Part shown: positions 1-10,989 of the stretch, in pieces
Numbering within the stretch: the first letter of the stretch is position 1
How the letters are laid out: every line of letters starts with the position of its first letter
Assembly (NCBI GenBank): GCA_030280995.1
Contig: JASXTE010000017.1
Coordinates: forward strand, 3,322,001-3,386,000
Direction: 5' to 3'
Source: Hemileia vastatrix
Lineage: Eukaryota > Basidiomycota > Pucciniomycetes > Pucciniales > Zaghouaniaceae
DNA length: 64,000 nt
Made by a program: the position numbers and the translations under genes
The notes under the pieces: generated by a model
Databases searched by the model: none
Seen by the model: the letters and a program-made list of their open reading frames with translations, nothing else
Told to the model about the DNA's origin: nothing

Positions 1-93
1 AAGATTATTGCTAAGGGGGTTCACAGAGGAAAGGTTCAGTACCGGGTTAAATGGAAAGGTTATGGAGTAGTAGATAAGTCATGGGATCTGTAA
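1..93 (+). pseudogene. Ty3/Gypsy pol 3' end, chromodomain (partial)
   Basis: Frame 1 reads into the window and stops at 91-93. It encodes a chromodomain-like tail with the core YRVKWKGYG and the aromatic W of KSWDL. Chromodomains at the pol C-terminus mark the chromovirus branch of Ty3/Gypsy and are thought to target integration to marked chromatin. The rest of pol lies left of the window. A purine-rich run ending GGGGGTAA at about 143-152 followed by TGTTAGG at 153 could be a polypurine tract and the start of the 3' LTR. I could not find the LTR end. Confidence 0.75.
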
Positions 94-1280
94 TAGAACT
101 TAGATAACACTAAGGAAAGGTTAAGAATTTTCAGAAGGAGCACAGGGGGTAATGTTAGGATTTGGGTTGAGAGGTGAGGAGGGGGAGAACTTTGGAAGCT
201 ATGAAGTGTAATAGGCAGAAGAAAGGGATATTGCATAAGGGGGTTATGTGGGTTAAGCACTGTGGGGTTCTCATCATTGGACATTATATAGTAATCCAGT
301 TACTTCTTAGTCTCTCATAGTTGTAACCCTCTCTGTTGGTAGCCCCAACATAGCCAGTCTTGGTTAGTCTCACTGCTGTATCAGCATAGTCAGTCCCATT
401 TTAGGCTAAAATTAGTGCTAGTAGTAGTCTTCCCTTTTATTTCTTAACAATGAATAAAATTTGGTGATGAGTAGTGAGTATGGTGGCTTGGAATGAATAT
501 TGAAAAAATGAGGAACCAGGAATAAGAAACATAAGGGATCAGCTAGTAGGATAAGAATTATTTTGAAAAAATAGCAGGAAGGGGAGTGACTTAATGAGGC
601 AAAGTAAGTGTCTGTAAGTAAAAATACTTATGTATACCCAAAATTTACAGAAATGAATAGTTCATAAGGGATGACCATGCAACAGTGAATGAATATGCCC
701 TCAATTATTGGTCAAGTATGCATATCAACACAGCTTACAAAAACAATGGTAGATGTCTTCAGTGGGCTGATCTGTGGTCAAGAAAATGGCATAAAAGTAG
801 AAATTATATGACCCCCATATTTGAAACCCCAAGTACCCAATCAGCCATATCTCATGGCATGTTTGTGAGATGTTTTTCAAATGAAATACACTAGGTTTGT
901 TTGGTCATATTTTCAAGCCCCTAATAAACATAAAAATAAATAAAAGTAAAAACCTGAAAGATGTGTTAGCTTTAGTTCAATTACTGATCTTACCCTTCAA
1001 GTTATAAAATAAACACCAGAAATTCACCATTTAAACACCTGATTTTCTAAAACTTGGTGTATGTTTAAGGATGACCATTTTTACAATTTAAATTGACTCA
1101 AAAATTGAAATTTTTTATAAAACTTTTCCTGGTCTTGATCCTGCCTGATTCTGAGTAAAAAAAATAAAATAAAAAAATAAAAAAAAGACAATGATGTCAT
1201 TAAAAAATGATAAGAAATATAAATGTTCCATTAAAAAAATTAAAACCCTTGAGGAGAACTGTTTCATAACCCACAAAAAT
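94..1280. other. No gene seen; possible LTR remnant
   Basis: No convincing coding potential. Position 153 may begin the 3' LTR of the Gypsy pol ending at 93, but no matching LTR copy lies in the window, so its right edge is unknown. The rest is AT-rich with poly-A and poly-T runs. Confidence 0.4.
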
Positions 1281-1286
1281 GAATAA

Positions 1287-1480
1287 TAGGGGTATCCATG
1301 TTGACAGATCTGCAATTAAATTAATTGCAAATAAAAATCATTATACCAAAATTATCTCCCACAATTATTTTTTCTAATAATTGGGTTATTAGACCTTTAA
1401 TGTTTCAATTTTCATCTCTATCTGAACTTTTTATCCTCAATTTTTCATAACCACATCTTGGACAACTTTCTGGATATCCC
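1287..1480. repeat. MITE/Harbinger-like left terminal segment
   Basis: This segment starts TAGGGGT and runs through GATCTGCAATTAAATTAATT and TAATAATTGGGTTATTAGAC to CATCTTGGACAACTTTCTGG. It aligns with the left end of the MITE at 32003. A matching right-end segment lies at 7990-8098. The 6.5 kb between them is either the body of a larger element or later insertions. Confidence 0.6.
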
Positions 1481-1704
1481 AGGTTTCTTGCTTTTCTGTG
1501 CATTCCCATCCTGTCTATTCATTCTATCCACTCAGAACCCCTCCCCATCTCATCATTTTGTTTCTTCTCCTCTTCATCTTCAAATATCTTAACATGCCTT
1601 GTTGTCATAGATCTTCTCAAAGGTAGCCTTCCCCCAGCTTTTCTTCAAATCCCATTACTCCCTCTTTCCCCTTCTCAGCTTAGAAATCATAGACCATTCA
1701 ACTA

Positions 1705-2812
1705 AAAAAAGATGATCATCTCATACTTATCAACTGGCTGAAAACTAAAACTAATTATGATTATTTTTTTTGGTACTGAGAATGCAACTAAATTAGGATG
1801 GCCCCCTGCATCAAAAGTCAATGGATATCTTCTAATGGCCAATGAATTACAAAATAAGAGAAAGGAAAGGATTGATCTTTTGCCTAAACAGATTTCTGAA
1901 CTCTTCAAGCACTATTGATCCAAATAAAGGAAGGCTAAGACTCTTTCATCTTCCACTGGTTTTGAAATTACTAACCTTGATATCAGTAAGGGCATCAAAT
2001 CTATAGAAAATATACTTGATTCTTCATGTCCTTACTATAAAGAGATGGATTCCATATTTGGAGAGCAAGCTAATGTTAATCCTGCAAACATTTTGGATTG
2101 AGAAGATGATACCTCCAACAATGATGTCAAAAGAAATCTTTTTCATTCCTCTTCTACTCAAGCCTCCCCTCATTTGACTTTCACCAATTAAGATATCTTT
2201 TCAATAGATCCTTATGGAAGTATAAACCAACCTGATCTCACTCCAGTGAGCTTTTATATCTTGTCTAGTTGTTTTATTTTTTTTATTTCTAAAAAGTCTA
2301 ATGAACAAACCCAGGATCCTGAAGCAAACAAGTCTGAAGCTAGCATAAATGATGAAGAGGAAAGTGTTACCTCCAAAAAAAAAAGCAAATACCATCAACT
2401 ACTTTGAATTTCAAAAGTCAAAGAAAAGAAAGCAGAGATATTTTTTCCCAAACCCCCATTTCTTTCACTGATGATTTTTAGGAGAAAAGTGATGCTGGTA
2501 AGTGATAGCAAACCTCTTAATAATTAAGTGAGCTTTTCTTTTCTTTTTTTAATATTCCTTATCACTCTGGGTAAGGTTGAAGTTGCAAGAGATACTCTGA
2601 ACCTTCAAAAGCAACAATTAGAGCTCACTTTACACAGGGATGATAGGTCACAAGACTTGGAGAAGAAGAAATTTGAGCTCTCTTTGCAGAGGGAAGAGAT
2701 GTAACAAGACTTGGAGGAGAAGAACTTCGAGATAAAGAAAGAGGAGAAGGCTCTTGAGTACAAGTTCCTATTGGATCAGATGAAACTCAAGTATCAACTT
2801 GAAGATGGTTAA
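1705..2812 (+). pseudogene. Myb/SANT-like (trihelix) protein, transposon-associated, decayed
   Basis: The plus-strand reading has a SANT-like opening (DDHLILINWLKTKTNYDYF), then WPPASKVNGYLLMANEL, then the signature CPYYKEMDSIFGEQANVNP near 2017-2080. A long charged coiled coil (about 2575-2809) contains two related segments. This order, SANT-like domain, CPYY..(I/L)FG motif and C-terminal coiled coil, is what I know from expanded fungal Myb/SANT-like families, and PIF/Harbinger transposons carry a Myb-like second gene. The reading has a one-base slip in the T-run near 1765, stops near 1915, 2098 and 2701, and GTGAGC-like donors near 2246 and 2529. It is therefore a pseudogene, possibly with introns. 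Family assignment is by motif memory only. Confidence 0.55.
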
Positions 2813-3111
2813 AAAAAAAAAGAAAGTTTTCTTGATAGAATGTGTTAAAGCTAATAAATCTTCTGAGAAAAATGAACACTTAATGAAAATGTATGATGAC
2901 TAGTTTTTTTTTATTTTTTTCATATTTCATTCCAATTTTTTTTTTTTTTTTTAAAAAAAAGTGTTTTCTTGATAGAATTCCTTAAAGAAATATAAATCTG
3001 TTGAGGAAATTGACTGCTTAATGAAAATGTTGGATGACTAGTTTTTATTTTATTTTTTTTGTTCATATTTCATTCCAAATTTATTTCAAGTCAAAAATTT
3101 TACACATCTTA

Positions 3112-3167
3112 TTTGAAAATTTTGCAATACTCCCCCCCCCCCTGCAATTGACTCTGGGAGGGGGTAA
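3112..3167. repeat. C-run/G-run imperfect palindrome
   Basis: AAATTTTGCAATACTCCCCC faces GGGGGTAAGATTACCAAATT across a short spacer, giving a stem of about 20 bp with a few mismatches. The left half recurs twice at the equivalent place in the other duplicated block, at about 62272-62310 and 62371-62410. It may be a transposon end or a transcript-end hairpin for the oxygenase gene that runs toward it on the minus strand. Confidence 0.5.
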
Positions 3168-3455
3168 GATTACCAAATTTTTATTTTAATTTCATAAATA
3201 ATTAAGTATATTAATAAAAAAAGATAATCAACCAAGTAAAGAAATCCCATAATACTATCTGCCAATGATCTCATGAGCAAAGTCAAAGAAAACATATGAT
3301 AAACATGGTGTTATGAACTCATTCATAGAATATAATTGAATGAACACCTTTACATAGCACAAGGGCCTGATGGGACAATACTTAAATTGATTGATTATCT
3401 TTAATAGCTGATAAATTAAAAATTTAAGAAAATAAAATAAAAATTTTGAAATCCT

Positions 3456-5223
3456 TTAATTACTGTATTTAGAACCCCTTCCTAGTTTTTTAGTATCCAC
3501 TGACCCTTCACCCCTTACATTACTTACCCAGTTTATCAAACTTTGATTGGTTTGAAAAGAACATCCAAAATGAGTGAGCTTTTTCAAAGATTCCAATCTA
3601 GGAGGTGCCTTATTAGTTTAATAATTATCTCTTGAAGAATTCCAAATTGCTTCTATAATCACATTTCCTAAACCAAAGTCCATGATACATTTATGATCCA
3701 GAAAGTATAGTCATTGGCCTTTGATTTTAGCAGGTGAAGGGATTGGTCTTCCAGTAATAGGATCAATATAACAGAAAAACCAAAAAGTAAGCATATTTGT
3801 CAGCCAGGCTATACCAGGAGCCCAGTAAATGATATGTTAACTTATTGGACCTGAAAGAGGGCGTAAAAATTTGCATTTGATGTATATAAATTAATATTTT
3901 ATTGCATAACAAAATTATATAAGTATCTTATTAAATATAAGATTTTATTGTTATATAAATTATCTATACATTTAAATTAAGCATAATATATTTTATATTC
4001 TACAAATAATGGCGCATTTTTATGTATTTAATAATTATAAACTAATATTTAATTAATTACAAACATATATTATAATTATATGTGTAACATTGACTTATAA
4101 TGTAATTAAATTAATTATTTAAATTTATATATTAAATAAAAACCTTTCATATATTATTAAACAATAATATTGGGCGCTTTTTTGACCCTTAATTGTGTCA
4201 GAAAAATTATTAAATAAATTATAATACTTATTTAATAACATAGTATTTAAATCCCCACTTTAAATTACAAATATCATTAAAGTAGTCATTTGTTTCATTT
4301 AAACTAGTATTGAATTAATTACATAGTTAAAACAATTAATTAAAATTGCTTTATACTGGATTGGATTGATTACATAGATTTTTTGCGTGAAAATATTTCT
4401 ATTTGTTTTAATTAAACCCTTTACATCTCACTGTAATATCTGTTTTGGGTTATTTTACTCACTGTTCTCATGTTTCAGATTTACTTAGTTACTGATTATT
4501 TTAACTAATTGTTTTAGGAACTTATGGTGGGAAAGTGGGTTGATTATTCACAGGTTTAGTTTATTGTTTCATGTTTTTCTCTCAATATCTCTGTTTTAGT
4601 TCTATTCTTTTTTATTCTTGTTTCATTTTATTACCATTTTGTAATTACTCACTTGTGGCGCTTCAGAGGGTCCTTTGCCTATAAAAGGCTTTGGATAATC
4701 CCCTGTAGCTGCATCATTATTTACACTCCAAAAAATTTCATTATTAATTTCATTACATTTATTATCTTTTATATTAGTACTCTCAATCTAATTTAAAAAG
4801 TATATAAGTAATTAAAGGTTGCCTTAAGTCTCATAATAACAATAGTTGACTGTCGTGCTTTGAAAATAACTACTACTTAAATAAATATATTATAATTTAA
4901 ATAACCCTTACAATAGTATCTAGTCCCCCTTAAAACTCGTCGCCTCCTCTTTAAAAATAATTACATTACTTTATTATTTTTATTTTCTCTACCTATTATA
5001 AACCTTTTTCCTCTATTTCCTCCTCCTTCTCTCCTTCTTCTAGGCAACCAGCCGATGATATTAGAGTCAGTTTTTTCAACATGTCTCTGTCTATGAAGTC
5101 CTCAATACTTGATGATATCATCAGAATAAAAGATATAATTGTTACTGAGTTCAACCCATTCCATATCTGTCTGATGGGGAAGTCCAGCTTTCTTGGCCAG
5201 TTTATGATTTCATTGAAATGCAC
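3456..5223 (-). pseudogene. Tet/JBP-like 2OG-Fe(II) oxygenase, dead copy split by a solo LTR
   Basis: The minus-strand reading runs from 5223 to 5058, is interrupted by the solo LTR, and resumes at 3797 to a stop at 3456-3458. It matches the copy at 62709-63337 along its length: DPITGRPIPSPAKIKG, then CIMDFGLGNVIIEAIWNSS, then HFGCSFQ. Family members are Fe(II)/2-oxoglutarate dioxygenases related to TET/JBP that oxidise 5-methylcytosine or thymine. Here the iron-binding HxD reads H-V-E and the distal His reads Tyr (DNY), with several stops, so no activity is expected. The LTR sits between the codons just after the HxD region and the next strand. Confidence 0.65.
3798..5057 (+). mobile_element. 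Solo LTR, Gypsy family A
   Basis: It begins TGTCAGCCAGGCTATACCAGG and ends TCTAGGCAACCAGCCGATG, flanked by a perfect 5-bp duplication ATATT (3793-3797 and 5058-5062). It contains the family's GCCTATAAAAGGC core promoter near 4677. No internal retrotransposon sequence remains, so it arose by recombination between the two LTRs of one insertion. It interrupts the Tet-like pseudogene. Its terminal CCGATG differs from CCGACA in the other copies. Confidence 0.9.
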
Positions 5224-5949
5224 AAATATATAATTTTTTCAAGCAATTGGCCAAGAAATAATTAAGTGATCCTAAGCTTTGGAATATAAAAGCCTAGATA
5301 ATCATCAGATAAAAGTTTCAGAAGGTTATCCTCTAATTATGCAATATAAAAACATGAAATACATTAAGTGGAATTCGCAAAACAGGCTCAACATTAAAGG
5401 TCAAAATCTCAGCAACCACTGAACCAAACTCAAACCAGTTTGTGGGAAATAAAAAATAGGCTTCAGGAGAATCTTCAGCTAAAGGACATGTGATGAAAAT
5501 ATACCTAATCCTAATTTTTTACATAAAAACATGAAATAAAAAAATTTAAATGGGTAAAAAAAGGAGGCTCAATTTTAAAGCTCAATATCTCAGAAACCAC
5601 AGAACAAAATACAAATTTGTTTTGTGGGAAATAAAAGATAGTCTTCAGTAGATTCTTCAGTTAAAATGAACTTAGATTCAAATAAACCTGACTCTAATTC
5701 CAAGTCTGATTTTCAAAATTTTACAAAAACTTGAAAAGTGGTAATGGAGATGAAAACAAGAAGAGCTTAATAAGTTCATTATTATCCAGATAAGAGTCAT
5801 ACATATATTTATATATGAAATTTTCATAAAAGGAATGAGATATCATATAGGCATGAAAAAAAGGAGATGAAACTTACCTTGATTGAAAAGTAGGAAAAAT
5901 AGAGTGAGAAAGATTGATGTTATAATTTAGGGGAAATTGAATATTGAGT

Positions 5950-6890
5950 AAGTGAAATGCATAAAGAATGTGCAATATATGTGTTTCAGTAACATGGAAC
6001 CAAAAAAAAAAAAAAGTGAAATAGGGGAAAGGGGAAAGGAGGGATAATGACCATGCCAAGAAGGAATGAAGAGTAGGTTGATGGAGCTAAAAAAAAAGAA
6101 AAAGAAAAAGAAACCTATATGAATGCTGTAGTACAAATCCAATAAGTAGTAAAATATAATTCAAAGTAAAGGTCTCAGCAATATAAATCTCACTAATTAT
6201 TTATATGGCTTACAATCTTATAGTTGGTAGAAAAATAGATTTAAGAATTCAGATACTATTCAAAAGAATTTATAAGTGCTAATTGATATGTATTGTAATC
6301 GGTTTGGTTATATGTTTGAATTGTAATGATAAAGAGTGTAGAAAACAAGACCCAAAACCTCCTCCTTTTATACACAATAAGTTCCCCAATGAATCCCTTG
6401 ATTTACCAGTCCTATACACAGTTAATGAAGCCTCCATCCAACTAATAGACATGTCCATCAACACTCCAAGTGACCCACAACATAATTAGAAGAATATCAC
6501 CTGCCAAAATCCTGTAATAATAGGTAAAATCCATCAAAATTAAAGAATAAGTAAAAAAAAGAGAGTATATGCGTATTATACATTAATATAAAAGACTAAA
6601 GAGGGAAAATTAAGGCTAATAAATTCTTAATAATAATGGGGATAATCAGTAGAAATGATGGGGCTAATCCTGACATTATACTATGTGAAATTCCCATTCA
6701 AAAATAACCAAAATTGACTGAGAAACCACCTAGAAACCCAAAGAAGGGTGTAAGATGTGGGGTAACTACATGCAGTCCTTGGAAGGCGCTTGCACGGGTA
6801 AATCCTTAACTAATTTTAGGCAAATTTAAGTGTGGTGATGAAATAAGACACCAAGAGTGAGGTTATTAATGAAATTAGTGCATATAAACA
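5950..6890. other. No gene recognised
   Basis: AT-rich. The only open frames are short and low-complexity (poly-Phe from T-runs). The minus-strand frame that ends QSR at about 5880 may be the upstream exon of the oxygenase pseudogene, because the same ending is kept near 63934, but nothing further can be assigned. Confidence 0.4.
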
Positions 6891-6892
6891 AG

Positions 6893-7542
6893 GTCAATGC
6901 ATTATTAATTAAGCTAGGACACTAAATAAGCACCTGTCGCCTATTTTAGTGTGTTTCCCCACAGTGGGCATAGAATGTGGGGTAATTATAGTGTGAAAAA
7001 GATAACTTTTCTAAAAATGAAGCTTTTCACATGGGAAAAAAGCAGGCAGTATGTAGCCAGTACACAGAAGCCATTTCTGGCATGAAAAACACCAAATTTG
7101 AAAAGTGTTATTTTTATGCATTTAAATAGCCAAATCAATAGTCCTAAATGAGACAAATTGATCTGTCAAAGCGCAATTTTGATATTCTCAATTTTATAGC
7201 ACATATAGTCAACTTTTAAGTGAAATAAAGCGCATTTCTTGTTTTTTGCGTAAAACAATGAATATAACAGATTTAAGTGTACTTAAAAATTATGTAGCCT
7301 TATACTTAAGGTTCTTAAGATTAACCTAACATATTCCAACTTAATCTTAAGTACATAAGACCTATAAAAGGTGGATATATGCGTGTATATAAGGTGTTAT
7401 AATGGCATATTTTGTATATTATCATAATTTTACTTATGTATACTGTTTGTGTACTCTCAATTATTGTTCCCCTGTATAGTTCATGTGTTTAACATAACTT
7501 ATAAGCACTTTTTACTCAGTCCTGGGGATATACAGACTGACA
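6893..7542 (+). repeat. Dispersed repeat C (LTR-like), copy 1
   Basis: About 650 bp that aligns with 49993-50641 in the same orientation, including AGGACACTAAATAAG, TGTGGGGTAA..TATAGTGTG, AAAACACCAAATTTGAAAAG and TTATAATGGCATAT. It contains TATATAAGG-type promoter-like sequence and closes with CAGTCCTGG..CAGACTGACA, typical of an LTR end. No target duplication was found. Confidence 0.6.
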
Positions 7543-7989
7543 TTTTTGTTTCAAAATGTTTGAGGGTGATTGGCATAATGACAAGGTGTATGCTGGTGGA
7601 AAGTATGTTTTTGTGACTCAAGGGAGGAGAGACAAGGTTCAGGTTTAGGATCCTCTTCTTCATAAAGATCATTGAAAAGACATAAAAGCTAAAGTGTCTT
7701 CCAAACCCAATTCAGAATCAGAGTCAGCATCTAAAGTTAAAGTGATAGCATTCATAGCTAAGTGAATTTGCTTCCTAATAGAGAGGTGCTTCATTATTTT
7801 CAGTAGAAAAGGTTGTCATTAGAAGGTTTAGGTGATGAGTGGGAAGTGAGAATGTGCCACCAAATGAGCACAGGTGGGGTGTGTAGATAGAAAAAAAAAT
7901 GTTATGTGTTTGCCACCAAAATTAAGTAGCATAGAGTGAAGAGAGACATAAGGATGGCATCTGCAATTATATGTCATGTGACTTGCTGA

Positions 7990-8098
7990 CAAGTAAATCA
8001 TGGATGTGATGAGTTTGGGATCAGGTATTAGGAGCATAAATTGGGGTATAAGAGGTGGGACAATGTGTTATCCTGCAATCCTTATCCACTAGCCCTCA
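7990..8098. repeat. MITE right-terminal segment with un-inserted Copia site
   Basis: TGTGATGAGTTTGGGATCAGG, AATTGGGGTATAAGAGG and ATCCTTATCCACTAG align with 32270-32342 joined directly to 37558-37572. This copy therefore shows the sequence CCTTATCCACTAG without the Copia element, confirming the Copia boundaries. Homology is lost after CCACTAG. Confidence 0.65.
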
Positions 8099-8160
8099 GG
8101 CTAAATAAATTGAACATAAATACAAACTCAATATAAACCTTAATTTAGATGTTCAATTAT

Positions 8161-8613
8161 ATATATATATATATATATATATTATGTTTACTCACTGTTA
8201 AGCCAATAATTATTCACTTTCTAACCCTGTAAGTACCCACTGTTAGGTTTAGAATAGTGAGAACCACAACTGCTTCCTTCTATATATCTAGACTGTGGAC
8301 ACAAGTCCCCTCTCTTCATTCTGACACCAAGTGAAAATAGTGAGCTTACCATTATAGCTTTGGGATTTAAGTGCACAGAGTATCACACCCACCCATCAAC
8401 TGAGCCATTTCTCAAAAACCTTTGACCAACATCTCATCTACAACTTATTAAATAAAAATGAATCTCTCATCCAATGATGATTTACCCCAAATCATTAATG
8501 TGATTCAAAATAAGTCTTTGTTTTCTTCAAACTAGTAGGTAAATAAAACAAGTGTTCAGTCTCTATTTCAATCCAAGTTTCAATATGACTGACTGACTGA
8601 CTGACTGATTGAC
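8161..8613. repeat. Microsatellites (AT)n and (GACT)n
   Basis: An (AT)n run lies at about 8159-8181 and a GACT tetranucleotide run at about 8586-8613. A further (AT)n lies at 8792-8812. No gene is seen between 8100 and the G1 element at 8977. Confidence 0.8.
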
Positions 8614-8976
8614 TCCCATCTGAGCTTCTATTAGAATTCCATCTAAGCTTCTATGACAGTTCCATCATAATTCCATTGGACTTACAATTTTCAAACTAAC
8701 TATCAAGTCCTTCTCCAAAATATGTTGTAGTATGTGCACTAACCACAACTTACCAACCCAAACCTTTTCAACTCAAACAACATACAAAATATACATATAT
8801 ATATATATATATACATTGAATTTAAGAAAGCATTAGAAAGTAAAATAAACCAAAAAAAATCAGTTTCCCATATTTCACAGTCAAGTTAGGTCATGTTGAG
8901 TGGAGTAGAGTGGAGTAATTTTCCAAATATCACTCCCTTACCATCCCATCCCTTCCCTCACCTTTCATTAGTCAAC

Positions 8977-9729
8977 TGTCATGCGCCACGTGACACTCGA
9001 GGCAAAAGCAGCTCATTAAATCCATAATATTGAGTCCTAAATCTATACTCGAAGCGCAGAAAGCAATTCTCCATAGAAACTGCAATTCCCCTTTGTGTAC
9101 TTACTATTTAACTGCGCTAGCCTAAACTCTAAATCTAAATTAGTCAATCTCCCAATAGGGTGCCTTAGTCTCCTTTTCAATAAGCGACGCACAGCGCTAG
9201 GATCAACATAATAGTACAGTAGTATTTTTCATTAAAGTTTTGTTAATTAATTAAAAAGGGGTAAATTGAGCATGGACGGATATTTAGCAAAGAGGGTCTA
9301 AGTGTATGTTAGTAATGGTGCGATGAAAGGGAGGTCAATGCGAGGAGGAATAAAGGATATAAAAGGGTTGGGTATTTGGTTCGATATTCCTTAGAATTAA
9401 ATTATAAAACGTATTTACATTAATAGTGGTAAAATCTTTAAGTTAAATCATTGTTATTGTATCTTTCTTTTATTTTCTCAATATTCATTTCTAAATCCTA
9501 AATCTTTGATTATTGAGTTTCCAACCCTTCGTGAGATCTTAAGAATTCCTATTACCTTTGAAACTATTTTATAATTCTTCTCGAACGAACCTCAAACCTG
9601 TAGCTCTTACTTCGAGTGACCTTCGAATCACTTCCTCGAATCATTCCTCTGTGCTTCGAAGAAGTTTCTAAATCCCTCATCTCACTTTCAGGAACATCCT
9701 CGACCTTGTGCGTAGGTTGTCCGGTGACA
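8977..9729 (+). repeat. 5' LTR of G1
   Basis: It starts TGTCATGCGCCACGTGACA and ends GTCCGGTGACA. It pairs with 16640-17410 at about 98% identity. It lacks the 18-bp segment (around CAATGGTATGGGAATGGT) present in the 3' LTR near 16983-17000; the segment is flanked by repeated AATGGT, so slippage could have made or removed it. Confidence 0.95.
9351..9366 (+). promoter_or_regulatory. Candidate TATA box in G1 LTR
   Basis: GGATATAAAAGGG lies about 370 bp before the LTR end and is conserved in the 3' LTR near 17036. A TATAAAAG core at this place is expected for the U3 promoter of an LTR element. No transcript evidence. Confidence 0.5.
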
Positions 9730-9801
9730 GTATAATTTAATTCTCCGTAGTTCTCATTCTTTGCACTACTACGTCCTTTTAGGTGTTTTTAAAGTCTTAA
9801 A

Positions 9802-10989
9802 ATGGCACCTGTTCAACGCACTCCTCCTACGGGCGCTACTACTAGAGCTCGCGCTAGAGGCAGACCAACAGCCACAAGGTCTGTTTCCCGCACTCACTCT
9901 TTGGAACCACTCGACCTTAGGGAACGGCAACATTCAGTTCAATCTGTAGAAGACATCCCTCAAGATTTTGAGGATTCTAGTGATGAAGAAGAAGTAGAGG
10001 ATACAATGCATGAGGCACCATCCACCCCAGCCAATCACCCTTCTGGTCAATCCTCAGAACCTGGACCATCTAACTCTCTGGAAGATTTCATGAGACTTTT
10101 CATGAAAACCCTTTCAAATCCAACGTCTTCAGAGGGATCTAAGTTCAAAACTCCTTCTATGAAATCTCCTGACAAATTCGACGGAGATCACCCCGACAGA
10201 TTGCGACCCTTCTTGCAAACCTGAAAGCTACTGTTCCATAATGACCCTCGAACCTTTAACAGCAACCGATCAAAGGTTGTTTACGCTTCTTCATTCCTAG
10301 CCCGAAAAGCAGCAAGATGGTTCGAACCTTATCTGCTCATGCTTTCTTCGACAGAAACCCACTTACTTATCAATAATTGGGAAAAGTTCGAAGACCAACT
10401 TTTTACGTTGTTTGGGGACCCTAATGAAACTGATAACGCAGAAATTGAACTTGATTTTCTTTGCATGAGTGATAATGGTAAAGCTTCTGAATATATCTCG
10501 AACTTCAGAGCACTTCAAACTGGAGTAGGTTGGAATGATGCTGCCCTTAAGTATCATTTCAAGAAAGGACTTCCTTCGAGGATTCTGGATCAATTAAATC
10601 TTCACGGTCAGAAGATGACTACTTTAACGGATTTAATGGATCAAACCCTCGAACTTGACGGCGTTTATCAAGGACTACTTCAACATCGTCGATATGCCAA
10701 CAAATCTCAAGGCCTAAATTTTAAATCGGGAACTTCTTCACACCCACGACCAAATCAATCCTCCTCGACTCAATCCAAACCCAATAAGGGAAAGGATAAA
10801 CCTCGACCAAAAGGCTCGACCCCAGGCGATATCAGCAAAGTACTGGATCCTAAAGGGGAACTTAAAGAAGCTGAGAGGAAGAGACGAGCAGATAATGGGT
10901 TATGTATGTATTGTGGGGGTAAGCACAAGTTCGAAGACTGTGTAAAGTTGAATGAAAGAGAAGGTACTAGTTCGAAGTCAAAAAACTAG
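9802..10989 (+). pseudogene. gag: G1 gag polyprotein (one in-frame TGA)
   Basis: It starts MAPVQRTPPTGATT, 73 bp after the LTR. One frame runs to TAG at 10987 with a single TGA at 10222-10224. After a disordered, acidic N-terminus, the retrotransposon capsid domain covers about residues 125-290 (FDGDHPDRLRPF; AARWFEP; NWEKFEDQLFTLFGDP; YHFKKGLP). The C-terminal zinc knuckle is CMYCGGKHKFEDC, one residue short of the usual CX2CX4HX4C spacing. Gag forms the cytoplasmic virus-like particle and packages element RNA. The frame closes immediately after a -1 slippery heptamer leading into pol. Confidence 0.9.
10980..10986 (+). promoter_or_regulatory. Programmed -1 frameshift heptamer A_AAA_AAC
   Basis: In the gag frame the last sense codons are AAA AAC, preceded by A, giving the canonical X_XXY_YYZ heptamer A AAA AAC, and the next codon is the gag stop TAG at 10987. 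Slipping back one base at AAC enters the pol frame, which is open from 10971 onward. This matches the known tandem-slippage signal of retroviruses. I did not identify a pseudoknot downstream. Confidence 0.75.

Larger units (their letters stand above)
3085..5945. repeat. Large dispersed duplication, copy 1 (minus the solo LTR)
   Basis: Excluding the solo LTR at 3798-5057, this block aligns in the same orientation with 62215-64000. Shared parts are the C-rich motif, the Tet-like oxygenase coding region, two tandem ~180-bp units (starting near 5384 and 5565) built around TCAAAATCTCAGCAACCACT, and a well-conserved end at 5700-5945. The near-identical stretch at 5760-5945 includes an AAG|GTAAGT-like donor on the minus strand near 5878, suggesting an upstream exon and a long repeat-filled intron. 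Confidence 0.8.

Noticed and set aside
5874..6142. Phe-rich minus-strand frames as a membrane protein
   Set aside because: Hydrophobicity comes from T-runs; only the last ~15 codons (ending QSR before a GTAAGT) are shared with the second copy and may be an exon.
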